Source of the DNA: Candidatus Acetatifactor stercoripullorum
GTDB taxonomy: Bacteria > Bacillota > Clostridia > Lachnospirales > Lachnospiraceae
Assembly: GCA_019114005.1 (NCBI GenBank)
Contig: DXGH01000027.1
Span: forward strand, 1 to 64,000
DNA length: 64,000 bases
Direction of reading: 5' to 3'
Shown: piece after piece, positions 45,101 through 53,781 of the stretch
How the letters are laid out: each line of letters begins with the position of its first letter
Numbering within the stretch: the first letter of the stretch is position 1
Position numbers and translations under genes: made by a program
Notes under the pieces: model-generated
The model's database searches: none
Told to the model about the DNA's origin: nothing
Seen by the model: the letters and a program-made list of their open reading frames with translations, nothing else

Positions 45101-46090
45101 CTAACGAATAATATCCTTATAGTACATTTTGACAATGCTGTGGGGCATGACCACCTGACGGCCTGCTTCCCCGTCCATCAGACGTTTTACCTCCTCCACA
45201 GCCCGGCTGGAAATACTGTAAAAATCCTGCTTCACCGTATTCATCTGCTTTCCCACATATCCCATCAGGGTGATACCGTCAAAGCCGCATACCGGGCGGA
45301 AAATATCCATATCGATCAGCGCATTCATGGCTCCGATTGCCATTAAATCCGATGCGCACACCACTACATCCTTATTCTTGGCATATTTCAGGGTAATATT
45401 CCTGGCCGCCAGCTCACTGAAATTTCCCGGACGAACCAGCATAGACAGTGAAAGCTCCTGTGCCAGACGCTTCATGCCATTCAGACGCTGTTTTGTCACA
45501 TAGCCGTCCTTTTTTCCCGCAATATAGAGCACCCTTTTGCAGTTGTCACCCAAAATGGTTTTTTTTGCCACATCATACTGGGCCTGTTCGTGATCAATCC
45601 CCACGCAGGTGGTTCTTTCGTTGATCACCGGCGCATCGATCACCACACAGGAAAACTGGCGATCGTCTATCAGCTTCTGAAAGACCTTATCTTCCCTGGA
45701 AAGCCCGTATATGATCACACCGGCCACACTCTGGGACAAAAAATACCGGGTGATCTCCTCAGCGCTCATTCCCGCCAGCATGGAGGTAAATACAGTCAGC
45801 GCCTCCAGATTCAGCTCCTTGGCCTTGTCCAGCGCTCCCAACAGATACTGCATGAAAATCTGATCTATGGCCTGAGTCTGCTTCTTTGGGTCTAAAATGA
45901 CAGCAACCCTCCCAAACTGCTTGGAGGAAAGGGCCGATGCAATGGAATTGGGAATATAATTCAATTCCTTTATGGCATCCTGCACCTTTTTTTTCGTTTC
46001 CTCACTGATATTGGGATAACCGTTCAGCACCTTTGACACGGTGGAAATTGCCACACCGGCATGTTTTGCTACTTCCTTAATGGAAACCAT
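45101..46090 (-). CDS. LacI-family regulator of glgP (2)
   Basis: A 329-residue LacI/GalR regulator. The helix-turn-helix (VSIKEVAKHAGVAISTVSKV) and hinge (YIPNSIASALSSKQ) occupy the first 60 residues, and the effector domain has SDLMAIGAMNALIDMD near residue 240. It is encoded just upstream of glgP on the same strand, and the 14-bp palindrome in the glgP promoter is its likely operator. A maltodextrin- or glucose-phosphate-type effector is inferred. Its own promoter (46123-46151) is duplicated in front of the SEC-C gene. Confidence 0.88.
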   Translation of the reverse strand: MVSIKEVAKHAGVAISTVSKVLNGYPNISEETKKKVQDAIKELNYIPNSIASALSSKQFGRVAVILDPKKQTQAIDQIFMQYLLGALDKAKELNLEALTVFTSMLAGMSAEEITRYFLSQSVAGVIIYGLSREDKVFQKLIDDRQFSCVVIDAPVINERTTCVGIDHEQAQYDVAKKTILGDNCKRVLYIAGKKDGYVTKQRLNGMKRLAQELSLSMLVRPGNFSELAARNITLKYAKNKDVVVCASDLMAIGAMNALIDMDIFRPVCGFDGITLMGYVGKQMNTVKQDFYSISSRAVEEVKRLMDGEAGRQVVMPHSIVKMYYKDIIR

Positions 46091-46091
46091 A

Positions 46092-46222
46092 CTCTGCTCC
46101 GTCCTCTGTTTATTCTGCTCTTATAGTATATGGTAAAAAGTGAAAAGTCAATCGCGCGATAATTATTCAAGTTAACAATTGTACACTTCTCATCTAATGC
46201 AGATGCTTTCCACCGCCCTCTG
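46092..46222. repeat. Direct repeat copy A (promoter plus lipoprotein 3' end)
   Basis: This 131-base stretch covers the LacI promoter region and the last codons of the lipoprotein gene. It recurs at 47966-48140: 67 of the first 72 bases match, and a second block of about 57 bases differs by three substitutions and one missing base. Copy B carries an extra palindrome of about 50 bases between the blocks. Confidence 0.85.
46123..46151 (-). promoter_or_regulatory. Promoter of LacI gene (2), copy A
   Basis: TTGACT (46146-46151) and TACTAT (46123-46128) lie 17 bases apart on the minus strand, with ATG 46090 about 30 bases downstream and GGAG as ribosome site. ATCGCGCGAT (46151-46160), a perfect 10-bp palindrome at the edge of the -35 box, may be an operator. 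Confidence 0.55.
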
Positions 46223-46672
46223 TATTTCCTTTTGATGGCTGCGGTATACCTGGCGCGGAAGCGCTATGGACAGAGCATAAAAGCCGCCTCCTGTAATACC
46301 TTCCTCATCAAAAATATAGGTTTCCAAGACAAGCCCGTCACGCTCCTCCTTATAGCGGGCTGCAGAAAGGGATTCATTCACAGAAACCTTTCCATCTTCC
46401 TTCAGGAAGCTGGAAATATGCCCCCATTGACGGTAAAAATAAATTTGATTTTCTTCTTCGCCATCTACATAAATGTAAAGCCCCACGTCAGGGCTTGCCT
46501 CATAAGATTCTTCCGGAGTATCGCCGGAAAACCCAGGCCAGCCTTCGTTTATATCCACCGTCCAGTCTGCAGGCACCTCTATGCTGAAATAGGATTCTTC
46601 ATCCTCATACTCGTAAATTCTCGTCTCCTGTTCACCACAGCCGGACAAAATAAGAAGGCAAAAAGCAAACAA
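46190..46672 (-). CDS. Small lipoprotein, probably frameshifted start
   Basis: A 160-residue protein whose signal peptide ends in the lipobox LSGC (Cys12 in this frame), with a mature beta-rich acidic domain containing VPADWTVDINEGWPGF. As written, it would have to start at TTG 46672 without a basic n-region. ATG 46688, with perfect AAAAGGAGGAGACGT in front, is followed by seven A residues and runs out of frame; with six A residues it would read MKKGILFAFCLLILSGC. So the gene is either switched off by one extra A or expressed by slippage. Its 3' end lies in the direct repeat. A decayed second copy is at 48121-48197. The function is unknown. Confidence 0.6.
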   Translation of the reverse strand: MFAFCLLILSGCGEQETRIYEYEDEESYFSIEVPADWTVDINEGWPGFSGDTPEESYEASPDVGLYIYVDGEEENQIYFYRQWGHISSFLKEDGKVSVNESLSAARYKEERDGLVLETYIFDEEGITGGGFYALSIALPRQVYRSHQKEIQRAVESICIR

Positions 46673-46758
46673 TATTCCTTTTTTTCATACGTCTCCTCCT
46701 TTTACACTTGTAGTTTTAGCAAATTCCCTATATTTAAAGTAATTATTCCCCTTATCTT

Positions 46759-47955
46759 TTACTTTCTACCGCAACACTTCTTATACTTCTTGCCAGAACC
46801 GCAGGGACATGGAGCGTTAGGATATATTTTCTTTTCCGCACTTCCTTCTAAGTCAGCAGGTATCCCCAGCTCATTTAATTGAGGCGCCGCATCTCTTAGC
46901 ATTGCAGCTGCATGAGAACTTCCTGGCACGACTGCAGGCATTCTACATACAGATTTTCTTCTTGTCAATTCATTCGGTGTATGGCCTCTGTTTTGTTTCA
47001 TTCTTGTGTTATTATGAGCATCCATAAGCAATCCCAAAAGCTCATTCATCTGCTTTTCACTCTTAAATACCACATCTGCATCTGACATTTCGCTAATCAC
47101 CTCTGCCGGCAATTCTCCTTCGCAGCTGTTTACCCATACCTGCAGACACCACGTAACAGCCTGTTCATATGACAAATCCAATTCACTCATAAAAAATTTT
47201 TGTAATTTTTTATATGCCAATGAATTTTCTTCATATCCTATTCTGCAAATTTCTTCGATCTGCTGTACCGATGGTATATAAAACTCTTTATCCATTTGGC
47301 TATCCAGCAAATCACCGGCTTCATCATTCTCCAGTATTGGTATATGTATAAGCAAGCCTTTTGAAGAATAAATTGGATCATCCTTCGGCCAATCCTGTAA
47401 TCCCAGGCTTCTCATGGGAAAAATACAAGATTCCACAATATCTAAAGGCATTTCCCATAATATAGCAATCATTTCATCTATGGTATCCTTAACCTTTAAT
47501 CTGTATAACTCATAGATAACTTCCACCGGAGCAATTCCATAACAGTTTATGAAAAAGTGCACACATTTCATCATCCAGCCTTTTTTGCGTTGCTCAGTTT
47601 TAAACGCTTCATCATCAATCCTCTTGAAAACAGCAGACACCTCTTCAAACACACAGAATCTGTCCGACAGCTCCTCAAAAGCACCCAGCCAGTACATATG
47701 CAGCTGCATACTATCCACTATTTCATTGATAGAAATATCCTGTGGTTCGTCACATGCTTTACGGAAAAGAATCATTTGCTCCTTTGTCAAACATACCAGT
47801 CTGCTTCTAAGCATATCCTCTGCACAGAAGCATTCAAAAATCCGTTCTATGAGCGCAGCCTTGCGAAGTCCTGAACACTTTCTTAATTCAAAACTTCTTG
47901 CCTGCTTCAGAAGCTGTTCTTTTGTATATTCTTCTAAATGCTCTCTCAATAACAT
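46759..47955 (-). CDS. SEC-C motif protein
   Basis: A 398-residue protein ending with the SEC-C zinc-binding motif CPCGSGKKYKKCCG. The N-terminus (EEYTKEQLLKQARSFELRKCSGLRKAALIERIFE) resembles a Rho-N or SAP-type helix-extension-helix fold. The middle is helical without recognised motifs. SEC-C motifs bind zinc and occur at the ends of SecA and many unrelated proteins, so the role is open. The gene is more AT-rich than its neighbours and lies between direct repeats with a copied promoter, which suggests an inserted or duplicated unit. Confidence 0.75.
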   Translation of the reverse strand: MLLREHLEEYTKEQLLKQARSFELRKCSGLRKAALIERIFECFCAEDMLRSRLVCLTKEQMILFRKACDEPQDISINEIVDSMQLHMYWLGAFEELSDRFCVFEEVSAVFKRIDDEAFKTEQRKKGWMMKCVHFFINCYGIAPVEVIYELYRLKVKDTIDEMIAILWEMPLDIVESCIFPMRSLGLQDWPKDDPIYSSKGLLIHIPILENDEAGDLLDSQMDKEFYIPSVQQIEEICRIGYEENSLAYKKLQKFFMSELDLSYEQAVTWCLQVWVNSCEGELPAEVISEMSDADVVFKSEKQMNELLGLLMDAHNNTRMKQNRGHTPNELTRRKSVCRMPAVVPGSSHAAAMLRDAAPQLNELGIPADLEGSAEKKIYPNAPCPCGSGKKYKKCCGRK

Positions 47956-47996
47956 ACCGTATCCTCTCTGCTCCGTCCTCTGTTTATTCTGCTTTT

Positions 47997-48025
47997 ATAG
48001 TATAGGGCAGAAAGTGAAAAGTCAA
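47997..48025 (-). promoter_or_regulatory. Promoter of SEC-C gene, copy B
   Basis: TTGACT (48020-48025) and TACTAT (47997-48002), 17 bases apart on the minus strand, are the same boxes as in front of LacI gene (2). The central palindrome of copy A is broken here (ATCGGGCGAT), so any operator there may be lost. Confidence 0.55.
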
Positions 48026-48037
48026 TCGGGCGATAAT

Positions 48038-48087
48038 GAAAAAAGATACTAAGGCACAAGTCAAATCATGGCTTAATATCTTTTTTC
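48038..48087 (-). terminator. Palindromic insert, bidirectional terminator-like
   Basis: GAAAAAAGATACTAAG (48038-48053) and CTTAATATCTTTTTTC (48072-48087) pair over 16 bases with one mismatch and an 18-base loop. T runs on both strands make it a likely terminator for the GDSL gene; it interrupts the repeat relative to copy A. Confidence 0.6.
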
Positions 48088-48120
48088 AATTTAACAATTG
48101 TATACTTCTCATCTAATACA

Positions 48121-48197
48121 GATGCTTTCCACGCCCTCTGCAGAAGCCTTTCCCTCTTCAAAGCCCCGCGTCAGGGCCTGCCTCATGGGATGCTTCC
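48121..48197 (-). pseudogene. Remnant of duplicated lipoprotein gene
   Basis: The first 20 bases match the 3' end of the lipoprotein gene (46203-46222), and 48160-48197 matches an internal part (46477-46514, 33 of 38). About 250 bases between these parts are deleted. The upstream part of the remnant is read as the C-terminus of the GDSL gene in the same frame (EEASHEAGPDAGL compared with EESYEASPDVGLY). Confidence 0.7.
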
Positions 48198-49255
48198 TCC
48201 AGCAGACGGTTTTTCTTTATCACGTTTCCCAGCGCTCTCGCCATGGAACGAAAGCCCAGATCATTTGGATGGACGCCGTCCACGGTTCCCTCTTCCTTGC
48301 AAGCGTTCATTAATTCCCTTCCGGTCAGCAAAAATACGTTCTTATCTCCTGCAGCCTTTGCATCTTGAAAGGTCCTCTCTATTATGGCAAGTCGCTCCTT
48401 CTCATCTGAACGCAGTATATACCGGGGCCTTGACAGGATAATAACAGGCGTTTGCGGCTTGGCGCTTCGAACTGCCTGGAACATTCTTTCATGCGTTCTC
48501 TGCAAATCTGCCGGTGAAGGAGCATTGTGATCATAATCATAGACAAACAACGACATATTCAGCGTTTTAATATAATCTGCCATGCGCTCCTCCCCTCTTG
48601 CACTTCCGGAGAAGCCCAGATTAAGATAATCACAGTTAAAGCGCCGGGATAAAATGCTTTGGTACGTCAATCCCGGCCGGGATGCGCATCCTCCCTGGGT
48701 AATCGAAGAGCCATAGTACACGATTGGCATCTGATAGCGATAGGGCCTGGCCTCAGAGAGCCTTGCTCTTTCATCCAGTCCGATATATAATTCCCGTACA
48801 GCGCTGTACAAGGGAAAATGAATTGTAAATTCTCTGCTTTTTGATCCCTCAAGCTCTATGAAGCTCTCATAGCCCTCTGTCATATCCATAGGCGGTACAA
48901 AGCTCCCCTCGTATTTTTCCCGATTGCCTTCCCTGCTGTACAGGTCGAATCCCGCAGAGCCCAGCAAAGAAAAAATCGGCGTCCTTGTAATGAAATCCAT
49001 TTTTGCAGAAATCGCGATGTAAGCACTGTTTGTGCAAAAGCGCACACGCCCGCCTGCCGTATTCGCATGAAGTGCAGCGACTCCCTCGCTTATCCTTACT
49101 GCCACCTTCTCAGGAAGCCTTCGGAATTTCCCATTTTCCATTGAAATCCCATAGATGCAAAAGGGCTTTTCCAAGACATTGTAATACTTTATCCCTGCTT
49201 TTTCCGGGGATTTGCCTGTCTTGAAATTTTCATCAAAATACTCTATTTTTTTCAT
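48158..49255 (-). CDS. GxDLY/GDSL-type SGNH esterase
   Basis: A 365-residue cytoplasmic hydrolase with two domains: a beta-sandwich with the GFDLYSREG motif (GxDLY family) near residues 110-120, and an SGNH lipase domain with YGSSITQGGC (nucleophile Ser near 183) and the Asp/His motif DGVHPNDLG near 325. Such proteins often deacetylate or de-acylate carbohydrates. ATG 49255 follows GGGAGG. It is the last gene of the long glycan operon. The C-terminal EEASHEAGPDAGL appears to derive from the lipoprotein remnant, so the original end has been replaced. Confidence 0.82.
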   Translation of the reverse strand: MKKIEYFDENFKTGKSPEKAGIKYYNVLEKPFCIYGISMENGKFRRLPEKVAVRISEGVAALHANTAGGRVRFCTNSAYIAISAKMDFITRTPIFSLLGSAGFDLYSREGNREKYEGSFVPPMDMTEGYESFIELEGSKSREFTIHFPLYSAVRELYIGLDERARLSEARPYRYQMPIVYYGSSITQGGCASRPGLTYQSILSRRFNCDYLNLGFSGSARGEERMADYIKTLNMSLFVYDYDHNAPSPADLQRTHERMFQAVRSAKPQTPVIILSRPRYILRSDEKERLAIIERTFQDAKAAGDKNVFLLTGRELMNACKEEGTVDGVHPNDLGFRSMARALGNVIKKNRLLEEASHEAGPDAGL

Positions 49256-49318
49256 CCCATCCCTCCCATCCTCAGACAAATACGCCTCCATCCTGTTTCA
49301 AGCCGCTTTGCAGGCACA

Positions 49319-50185
49319 TTACAAAAACAGGCATGTGCCGATACAGCAAAGCAGCAATGCCATGCGCATCCGCCGAGTCAGCTTTTCCTTGAAAAAGCAT
49401 TGTCCGAACAATGCGCCAAAAACGATGGTTCCCCCGGTCACAATTGGATACAATACAGTGGCGGGCAGGCTTTTTGCCCCGATCAGTTGAAGCCAGTACG
49501 AAACGCTTCCCAGAAGCGTTGCCAGCAAAACCAGCCATATTGCCCGAAAAGAAAGCGCCGGATGTCCGGCGCCTTTCTTTCCAGCAGTCCCCAGAAGCGG
49601 CAGGCAGAAAACAATTCTTGCCAGATTGCTGAGCAAAAGAAAATCAGTTGACGGCACCGCCGCCGCGCTGATCTGATGCTCCTTAGAAATTACGCTTACC
49701 AGACCGTTCAATAAGAATACAGCGCCGCAAAGAAACGTAGGCCTCCTGCCTTCCTTCTGCATTCCCTTTCCGGAATTTGACAGATAAATAGCTGCCGCAA
49801 TCATTATAAGTCCAGCCGTGCGCGCATACGAAAAGGATTCGTCCAGTCCAAAAAGGCCCCACAAATAAGGAACTGTCATCCCCCCTGTCATGAGAAACAG
49901 AGTGTACAGCGTCATCTTTTCTTCCTTCATCAGAAGAAATCCAATTAACGTATAGCCTGTGGACAGCAATGCCATCAGCCCCGCCATCACCAAAGAATAC
50001 GTGCTGACCTGGATATGGAATCCCTTCACAGCCCAAAATACCAGAGATGAAAAGATGCCATAAAACACCATATAGATCATACCGGCCCACAAGGATACTC
50101 CCATCTTCTTTTGATACAGCCGATTGGCCGCAAGATTACCCGCTCCCAATACAGCGGAGACCAATAACAAAATATAATTGCCCAT
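49319..50185 (-). CDS. EamA/DMT-family transporter
   Basis: A 288-residue membrane protein with ten predicted helices, arranged as two repeats of five, as in drug/metabolite transporters. It opens MGNYILLLVSAVLGAGNLAANRLYQK and ends with the second-repeat pattern YPIVTGGTIVFGALFGQCFFKE. It starts 17 bases after the GH-D gene and so is part of the glycan operon. It could export a by-product or import a monosaccharide. The ribosome site before ATG 50185 is rather distant. Confidence 0.75.
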   Translation of the reverse strand: MGNYILLLVSAVLGAGNLAANRLYQKKMGVSLWAGMIYMVFYGIFSSLVFWAVKGFHIQVSTYSLVMAGLMALLSTGYTLIGFLLMKEEKMTLYTLFLMTGGMTVPYLWGLFGLDESFSYARTAGLIMIAAAIYLSNSGKGMQKEGRRPTFLCGAVFLLNGLVSVISKEHQISAAAVPSTDFLLLSNLARIVFCLPLLGTAGKKGAGHPALSFRAIWLVLLATLLGSVSYWLQLIGAKSLPATVLYPIVTGGTIVFGALFGQCFFKEKLTRRMRMALLLCCIGTCLFL

Positions 50186-50201
50186 TTGTTTTTCTATTTC
50201 C

Positions 50202-51752
50202 TTACCATTGATAACAATCCTTGCCAAATACGCTTTCCCAGCAGGCCGGGCTGTCCGTCTCCATCCAATCCAGAGGCATGGAAGCTTCGGCGGCCTGGCA
50301 GCTTTTCCTGAACGCGTCAGAAACACCTTTTTTTACCTCTTCAGAATAGGCGTCCTCCGCAATGGACACGAACAATGGCGTTCCGCTTTTTGCCAGAACA
50401 TCCAGCCACTGTCTGTTTTTCTCCCAGGGTATCTCATTGGTAATGCCTACGCAGTCAGCATCGGCCAAGTAAAAGCGCTTGTGCTGGGGCAGCCGGAACG
50501 CCAGCGTATTGACGCCCATCTTCTTAGTCCGGCTCCAGTCCCTGCCGCTTGTGTCATCTCCGGTACGCTGTATTTCAAAAATACCTGCCGACAAATGGCT
50601 GAAGGTGTTACATCCCATAATCAGCACGTCGTCTCCGGCAGCCTCGCGGATAGCAAGATACAATTCCTTTATAATCTGCGCTGTGGTTTTCCCGGAATCG
50701 TAAAATTCCATTCCCTCAAGCTGCAGCTCGTCTGTCACTTCAAATCCCCATTTTCCCCAAAGGTCAAAGGTTGAAAAATCATGCTTGATCAATTTATAGC
50801 CCCAGGATGCCAGTGTCCGGATGTCTTCCTTTATCATTTCAAGCGCCTTGGGATGGGAGGGATCTAATATGGCTGTGACGCCATTCTTTTTCAGTACGCA
50901 CTCTGAGGGCACATATTCCACCGTTTCCAGCGGACGCATCCAAATCCCGGGAATCACCCCCTCTGCGCTGATGGCTTCAGCCAACTTCCTCATGTCCTGA
51001 AATTTTCCATTGCAATATTTCCACGGGCCGCCATTGTACCCGGAAAATTCACCCTCCCCCGGATGATACGCAAGCTCCCATCCGTCGTCCACTACCATAT
51101 AGGGGCGGACGGGACACCCCTTTGCGCACTCTGCAATTCTCTTTGTATGCAATAGAATCTTTTCAAAGGAATTGTCTCCATAATTACAATACCAGTCATT
51201 TCCTCCATATATATGCGCATTCACCGGTCTGAGCTGTCCGCACATCGCCTCGCAGAACAGGCACATGGCGGAAAAAGCGTCCGTATCCCATTCTCCAGTT
51301 ACAAGCTCACACAGCAGCAGACAACAACCGTGCAGCTCCAGTCCCTTGCTTCCGTTCCTGACGTCCAGCGTCAGGGTAATCTTACTTTCATCACACTGCC
51401 AGAAGCACATTGCATTGGGAAGCGTCTTAACTCCGAACCCGTAATTACATTTGTCCGTTGTCCGGTGCGCCATAAAATACCACGGCATTTGCTTTTTTCC
51501 ATCCGGCCTTTCCCATTTCAAATCACCATAGGCCCTCTCCCAGGCGTCTCCCAGAATAAGACAATCCGCGCCTGCAGCACTGTCCGCTCTCAAGCGGACG
51601 GCGTAAATGCCCTGCTCTTTTCCAGACAAAAAAACCCTGCCCTCTGCGTCAATCATTACTTCAAGCTTTCCCAGAGAAAAGGCATTCTGCGCCGTTCTCT
51701 CCATAGAAATCCAGCGTCCATCCATATTGATGTCAGCCTGTTCAAAAATCAT
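50202..51752 (-). CDS. Clan GH-D glycosidase (alpha-galactosidase-like)
   Basis: A 516-residue cytoplasmic enzyme with a barrel of the GH27/GH36 clan. It has YMVVDDGWELAY near residue 220, PGIWMRPL near 270, the probable nucleophile in LIKHDFSTFD (Asp near 327) and the probable acid/base in QRTGDDTSGRDW (near 400). It is shorter than the GH36 enzyme of this window and only distantly similar. Alpha-galactosidase or alpha-N-acetylgalactosaminidase activity is possible. ATG 51752 follows GGGGAGG and overlaps the end of the preceding gene by 11 bases. Confidence 0.75.
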   Translation of the reverse strand: MIFEQADINMDGRWISMERTAQNAFSLGKLEVMIDAEGRVFLSGKEQGIYAVRLRADSAAGADCLILGDAWERAYGDLKWERPDGKKQMPWYFMAHRTTDKCNYGFGVKTLPNAMCFWQCDESKITLTLDVRNGSKGLELHGCCLLLCELVTGEWDTDAFSAMCLFCEAMCGQLRPVNAHIYGGNDWYCNYGDNSFEKILLHTKRIAECAKGCPVRPYMVVDDGWELAYHPGEGEFSGYNGGPWKYCNGKFQDMRKLAEAISAEGVIPGIWMRPLETVEYVPSECVLKKNGVTAILDPSHPKALEMIKEDIRTLASWGYKLIKHDFSTFDLWGKWGFEVTDELQLEGMEFYDSGKTTAQIIKELYLAIREAAGDDVLIMGCNTFSHLSAGIFEIQRTGDDTSGRDWSRTKKMGVNTLAFRLPQHKRFYLADADCVGITNEIPWEKNRQWLDVLAKSGTPLFVSIAEDAYSEEVKKGVSDAFRKSCQAAEASMPLDWMETDSPACWESVFGKDCYQW

Positions 51753-53745
51753 TGCCACACCTCCCCGAAGACTCCTTCGTAAGATACAATACAGAAAACT
51801 CCCAGGCCTTCATGGAATTCAGTTCCATGCGCGCCCTTCCGGTTTCCTGATCCACCTGAAACAAAAGCGGCCTCAATAATCCATCCTGTCCAATCTGATA
51901 TGCACCCGCCGCGTTTTTCACATTAACATCCAGCGTAAAGGGACCTGTTTCGTCCAAAGAGCCGTTAATCAACACCAGCAAGGCGCTGCTGCCATCCTCA
52001 GCGCATGCAATGAACGGAATCACTTTTACGCACTCCCTGATGGAAACCGGCATTTGTCCGCAGCTCACCCAGCTGCACACAGCCTGAAGCTGATATCTCT
52101 TTTCCGGGGAACCCACAAATTTCCACGGCATAATTCCCATGACCGCAATCCGGCCGCCAAGGGAATTTTCATACAAGGACATACAGGGGCCTGCAGGCGT
52201 ACCACAGATCGTCTCCAGACCGCTGATGAACTGTACAGCTTCATCCGTCTTTTCAAGAACATAGCACTTGCTGTCCTCTCCCCAAAAAGTAATATAGGGG
52301 TCTCGTTTGCTGCCCGCAGCCATACCATTGAAGGGGTGGTCGTAAATTCTCTCATAGACGCCGTTATCCACTGTTTTTATGATTTTTACACCGCAGAATT
52401 TGTCCAAGCCGCGCTGTGCGAGAATAGAAAGCGCCTGCCCGTCCATAATCGCTCCCTGTGCGAGTATCTTTTTAAGCGCTTCTTCTTCGTAAGCTTCCGG
52501 CATGCTTCCAATCAAAAGGTTCGCACACGCCCCCTCAGGCCGCATTGTCAGAGGAATCCCTATTTTGTTCCATTCATACGCCTGATCCACCTTCTGTGCC
52601 GCCCGAAAGCTGAACCAATCCCCATCCACTCTGCGTTTTGCCGCATATGCCAGGCTAAAGCAGGGGTACAGGCCGCCCGGTACAAAGCCCCGCGCCAATC
52701 TCTCCATGGTATCCCACATAGCGCCGTACTGCCGGACAGCCTCCATCAGCTCCGGATAGTCCCCGCTGGAAATAGCGTTAAACGCAATTCCGCTGTGTCC
52801 GACAGCCAGACTTGCGGTACACTCCAGAATCACCATAGCCACTGATTTAGACAAACGCTGATAGGGAAAATTTTCCAATTCATACTGAATATCAGAAATC
52901 TCTTTCGGATACAGCGCAATCTGACGCGCACATTCGTGTATTTTCCGGACAATATCCAAAGGCTCATCATCGTTGGAAAAGCCTCCTCCCGGGCGCGCCA
53001 TGGACGCCCCCAGCGCCTCCATCCACTGCCCGTACTCCGGGTTTGAATAGTTTCCCCACACAACACCGCTTGTCATAAGTCCCAGTCTGACTGCAGGAGA
53101 AGCTTCACTTACACTGCTCCCAATCCATTTCATCAGTTCTGTGATCGTATGACAATTCCAATCCAGCCAGGCGCGCCGCTCCCTTTCTCCCTCCGGGGAA
53201 TTCAGCATTTGAACCAGCTTCTCCCGGTCATAGGCAGTATGGTTTCTTTGATTGAACCGCTCTATGCAGAGTGGGCAGAAGCACGCGTAATCCACTGTAT
53301 GATGATGCATCCGGATGTCGTCGTCCACCCAGATAAAATCAGGCCCTGTCTCAGCTAACAGCCTATATTTCTCCTGAATGTACTGTTGATATCCCGCTCC
53401 ATTGGGGCACAGGCAGCTTCGTGATACGCGGCCGTCATGTCCCATCATTCGTTCAAGGGGCGGCTCTCCCCACACATCCCACGCCTCATCTATATGTCCC
53501 AGCGTATCCAAAACGTTCAGGCCTACACTGGGAATTCCCAATTCTCTCAAAGCGGGAATACGCCGCTTCAATACCTGGCACAAATCTTGAAAATAGGACA
53601 GCGGATAATAGCCATGATGAGAATACTCTGTAAACAGAGCCAGCTCATCCACGCAGTCCCTGTACCGCTCAAGGAAACGAAGCAGCGCCTCAAATTCAGC
53701 GTCCTCATAATAGCGCCAATATCCAATCCGATAGGCTTTTTTCAT
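51742..53745 (-). CDS. Unrecognised putative barrel glycosidase
   Basis: A 667-residue protein without signal peptide. The N-terminal 330 residues look like a (beta/alpha)8 barrel: WRYYEDAEFEALLRFLERY, PSVGLNVLDTLGH, FIWVDDDIRMHHH, a cysteine pair in CFCPLCIERFN, RLGLMTSGVVWGNYSNPEY and DIQYELENFPYQRL, where a glutamate could be catalytic. The middle recalls the trimerization region of GH42-like enzymes, and the C-terminus is a beta-sandwich. I cannot place it in a named GH family. It lies between two permeases and a GH-D enzyme gene. ATG 53745 is preferred because AGAGG precedes it. Confidence 0.7.
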   Translation of the reverse strand: MKKAYRIGYWRYYEDAEFEALLRFLERYRDCVDELALFTEYSHHGYYPLSYFQDLCQVLKRRIPALRELGIPSVGLNVLDTLGHIDEAWDVWGEPPLERMMGHDGRVSRSCLCPNGAGYQQYIQEKYRLLAETGPDFIWVDDDIRMHHHTVDYACFCPLCIERFNQRNHTAYDREKLVQMLNSPEGERERRAWLDWNCHTITELMKWIGSSVSEASPAVRLGLMTSGVVWGNYSNPEYGQWMEALGASMARPGGGFSNDDEPLDIVRKIHECARQIALYPKEISDIQYELENFPYQRLSKSVAMVILECTASLAVGHSGIAFNAISSGDYPELMEAVRQYGAMWDTMERLARGFVPGGLYPCFSLAYAAKRRVDGDWFSFRAAQKVDQAYEWNKIGIPLTMRPEGACANLLIGSMPEAYEEEALKKILAQGAIMDGQALSILAQRGLDKFCGVKIIKTVDNGVYERIYDHPFNGMAAGSKRDPYITFWGEDSKCYVLEKTDEAVQFISGLETICGTPAGPCMSLYENSLGGRIAVMGIMPWKFVGSPEKRYQLQAVCSWVSCGQMPVSIRECVKVIPFIACAEDGSSALLVLINGSLDETGPFTLDVNVKNAAGAYQIGQDGLLRPLLFQVDQETGRARMELNSMKAWEFSVLYLTKESSGRCGNDF

Positions 53746-53781
53746 TTTTCCTCTCATTCTGCCGCATAAGCGGCTTCCCTC

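Larger units (their letters stand above)
47966..48140. repeat. Direct repeat copy B, with palindromic insert
   Basis: Second copy of the repeat at 46092-46222, in the same orientation, about 1.9 kb away. It contains a copied promoter (47997-48025), a roughly 50-base palindromic insert (48038-48087) absent from copy A, and the last bases of a lipoprotein gene. Immediately to the right, 48160-48197 matches 46477-46514 inside the intact lipoprotein gene at 33 of 38 positions. Confidence 0.85.

Noticed and set aside
50186-50326. 47-residue extension of the DMT transporter
   Set aside because: It is antisense-like low-complexity sequence inside the GH-D gene end; the first membrane helix starts at the Met encoded at 50185.
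53761-53774. GCCGCATAAGCGGC palindrome as operator or terminator
   Set aside because: The stem is only 5 bp in a 36-base gap inside an operon, with no T run; too weak to call.
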